Shown: positions 6,526 to 7,246 of the stretch, one piece after another
Layout of the letters: the number at the start of each line of letters is the position of its first letter
How positions within the stretch are numbered: position 1 is the stretch's first letter
NCBI GenBank assembly: GCA_022361095.1
Contig: JAKSBO010000104.1
Span: 1-7,246 of the forward strand
DNA length: 7,246 nucleotides
Source of the DNA: Desulfobacterales bacterium
GTDB taxonomy: Bacteria > Desulfobacterota > Desulfobacteria > Desulfobacterales > Desulfobacteraceae
Direction: 5' to 3'
Program-made: the position numbers and the translations under genes
The notes under the pieces: model-generated
Told to the model about the DNA's origin: nothing
The model's input: only the letters and a program-made list of their open reading frames with translations
Database searches by the model: none

Positions 6526-7163
6526 GGATTGTTCCTTTGTTTGTTTTGAGTCACTTCATTGTCAATGGTTTCAAGGCCGGTAAGCGTTTGCCGGTTCATT
6601 TTTTCCGTCATTTCAGCCGCCATTCCAGGGGTAATGGACGTATCCCGGAAAAATAAAATTTCCATGCCAAAATATTGTGAAAAAAGAGACATGGACAAGA
6701 TCATGCTGTCCACGTCCCCTAACATCCTGCCGGCTGTTTTTTCATCTTCAATCATGGTTACAAGGCGGTTGAGAAAGTTGTTAATATCCTTGCGAAGGGC
6801 CGGTGTATCCTCTTTAACTCTTAACACCGTGCTGCTGAGCAACTCGCGGTATAAGTTTCTGTTTCCATCATAAAATATGAACATGGTCAGCCAGATATGC
6901 TTGATGCGCGTGGATAGGGAACCCTGGGCCGGCATGGTTTCCAAGGCTCCCTCCCAGGTTCGCCCGATGTCTTCGGCCAGGGCCGCTTCCATAAGCGCGG
7001 TTTTGTTTTTAAAATGAACGACAACAGATGCGGCAGAGACCCCGGCTTCAGCCGCGACCCGGCGCATTGTGCACTTGCTGAAATCTTCTTCAAAAAATAG
7101 TTTTCTGGCCGCTTGAAGAATTAGCCGCCTTGTCTCTTCTTTGAATGCTTGTTTTCGGTTCAT
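6516..7163 (-). CDS. TetR/AcrR-family transcriptional regulator, first gene of the RND operon
   Basis: This is a 215-residue protein. The N-terminus (about 10-57) is a TetR helix-turn-helix: RRLILQAARKLFFEEDFSKC, TMRRVAAEAGVSAASVVVHF, KNKTALMEAAL. The VSAASVVVHFKNK recognition segment follows the VSxxxxYxHFxxK family pattern, with Val in place of the usual Tyr. The all-helical remainder (about 83-200) is the variable ligand-binding and dimerisation domain; its many Met, Phe and Leu residues suit a hydrophobic ligand, although the ligand cannot be predicted. The start ATG is preceded by AAAAGG at suitable spacing. The gene ends inside the start region of the transporter (10-bp overlap), so regulator and pump are on one transcript. 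The three repeat units starting 11 bp upstream of its start codon are the obvious candidate binding sites, implying autorepression. Typical TetR length; no truncation. Confidence 0.92.
   Translation of the reverse strand: MNRKQAFKEETRRLILQAARKLFFEEDFSKCTMRRVAAEAGVSAASVVVHFKNKTALMEAALAEDIGRTWEGALETMPAQGSLSTRIKHIWLTMFIFYDGNRNLYRELLSSTVLRVKEDTPALRKDINNFLNRLVTMIEDEKTAGRMLGDVDSMILSMSLFSQYFGMEILFFRDTSITPGMAAEMTEKMNRQTLTGLETIDNEVTQNKQRNNPWL
6534..6539 (-). promoter_or_regulatory. Ribosome binding site of the transporter, inside the regulator gene
   Basis: AAAGGA on the minus strand lies seven bases before the ATG at 6525 and thirteen before the ATG at 6519. It therefore favours the upstream start. 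It is embedded in the last codons of the TetR-family gene, which supports translational coupling of the two genes. Confidence 0.6.
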
Positions 7164-7173
7164 GGGTACCTTT

Positions 7174-7224
7174 TTGAACGTGTTTTTTTATTAAATGTGT
7201 TTTAATGTTAAACATGTTTAATTT
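7174..7224. promoter_or_regulatory. Three tandem 17-bp units: candidate TetR-family operator array
   Basis: Three head-to-tail 17-bp units fill this stretch exactly: TTGAACGTGTTTTTTTA (7174-7190), TTAAATGTGTTTTAATG (7191-7207) and TTAAACATGTTTAATTT (7208-7224). Adjacent units match at about 12 of 17 positions and share the core AAYRTGTT. The third contains a perfect 14-bp palindrome, TTAAACATGTTTAA (7208-7221). The first has AAC/GTT arms, and the second has TTAAA/TTTAA arms. The array lies between the predicted promoter and the start codon of the TetR-family gene, and unit 3 overlaps the predicted -10 box. AT-richness could inflate the similarity, but the strict 17-bp phasing argues against chance. 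Confidence 0.6.
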
Positions 7225-7243
7225 GGCATTGTCGTTTTGTCAA
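7215..7243 (-). promoter_or_regulatory. Predicted promoter of the TetR-RND-LolA-barrel operon
   Basis: On the minus strand a perfect TTGACA (7238-7243) is followed after 17 nt by TAAACA (7215-7220), a poor -10 match (three of six). The -10 lies inside the palindromic operator candidate. Transcription would begin near 7208 with a leader of about 45 nt. No other comparable promoter is seen between the four genes. Confidence 0.45.
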
Positions 7244-7246
7244 GCA

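Noticed and set aside
1..7246. tRNA, rRNA, CRISPR array, transposase or phage genes
   Set aside because: I saw no cloverleaf-type tRNA, no regularly spaced direct repeats with unique spacers, and no recognisable transposase, integrase or phage protein in any frame. The only regular array is the three-unit operator candidate, which has no spacers.

Overview
The window looks like chromosomal DNA of a Gram-negative bacterium. Its coding signals (an outer-membrane barrel with a C-terminal aromatic residue, Sec signal peptides, an RND pump, strong GGAG-type ribosome binding sites) and the style of an intergenic palindromic repeat suggest a sulfate-reducing deltaproteobacterium of the Desulfobacterales. 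That placement is an inference from general resemblance; no marker gene is present.

Layout. Positions 1-382 (minus strand) hold the 5' part of an unrecognised, AT-rich multi-spanning membrane protein that runs off the left edge. Positions 383-1068 are non-coding. They hold a possible promoter for that gene, a roughly 154-bp imperfect inverted-repeat element (572-725), a small perfect inverted repeat (774-792), a good sigma70-type promoter (817-845) and a leader of about 217 nt. This leads to a stand-alone two-CBS-domain protein (1069-1620, plus), which is closed by a clear hairpin terminator (1641-1664).

The rest (7246 down to 1683, minus strand) is one compact operon read from a promoter at the right edge: a TetR-family regulator, an 822-residue MMPL/RND (HAE3-like, COG1033) transporter, a periplasmic LolA-like 'outer membrane lipoprotein-sorting' protein, and a DUF1302-like outer-membrane beta-barrel. 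The first three genes overlap or nearly abut. The ribosome binding site of each second gene is embedded in the end of the preceding one, so they are almost certainly co-transcribed and translationally coupled.

The four gene products form a self-contained unit across all compartments: a proton-driven inner-membrane pump, a soluble hydrophobic-groove carrier, an outer-membrane barrel, and a repressor. There is no membrane-fusion protein and no TolC. The simplest model is an RND-powered shuttle that moves a lipid or other hydrophobic compound between inner and outer membrane by a periplasmic carrier instead of a continuous tripartite tunnel. Substrate and direction cannot be read from the sequence. 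Upstream of the regulator lie three head-to-tail 17-bp units with an AACRTGTT-type core. One is a perfect 14-bp palindrome overlapping the predicted -10 box, which makes autoregulation of the whole operon likely.
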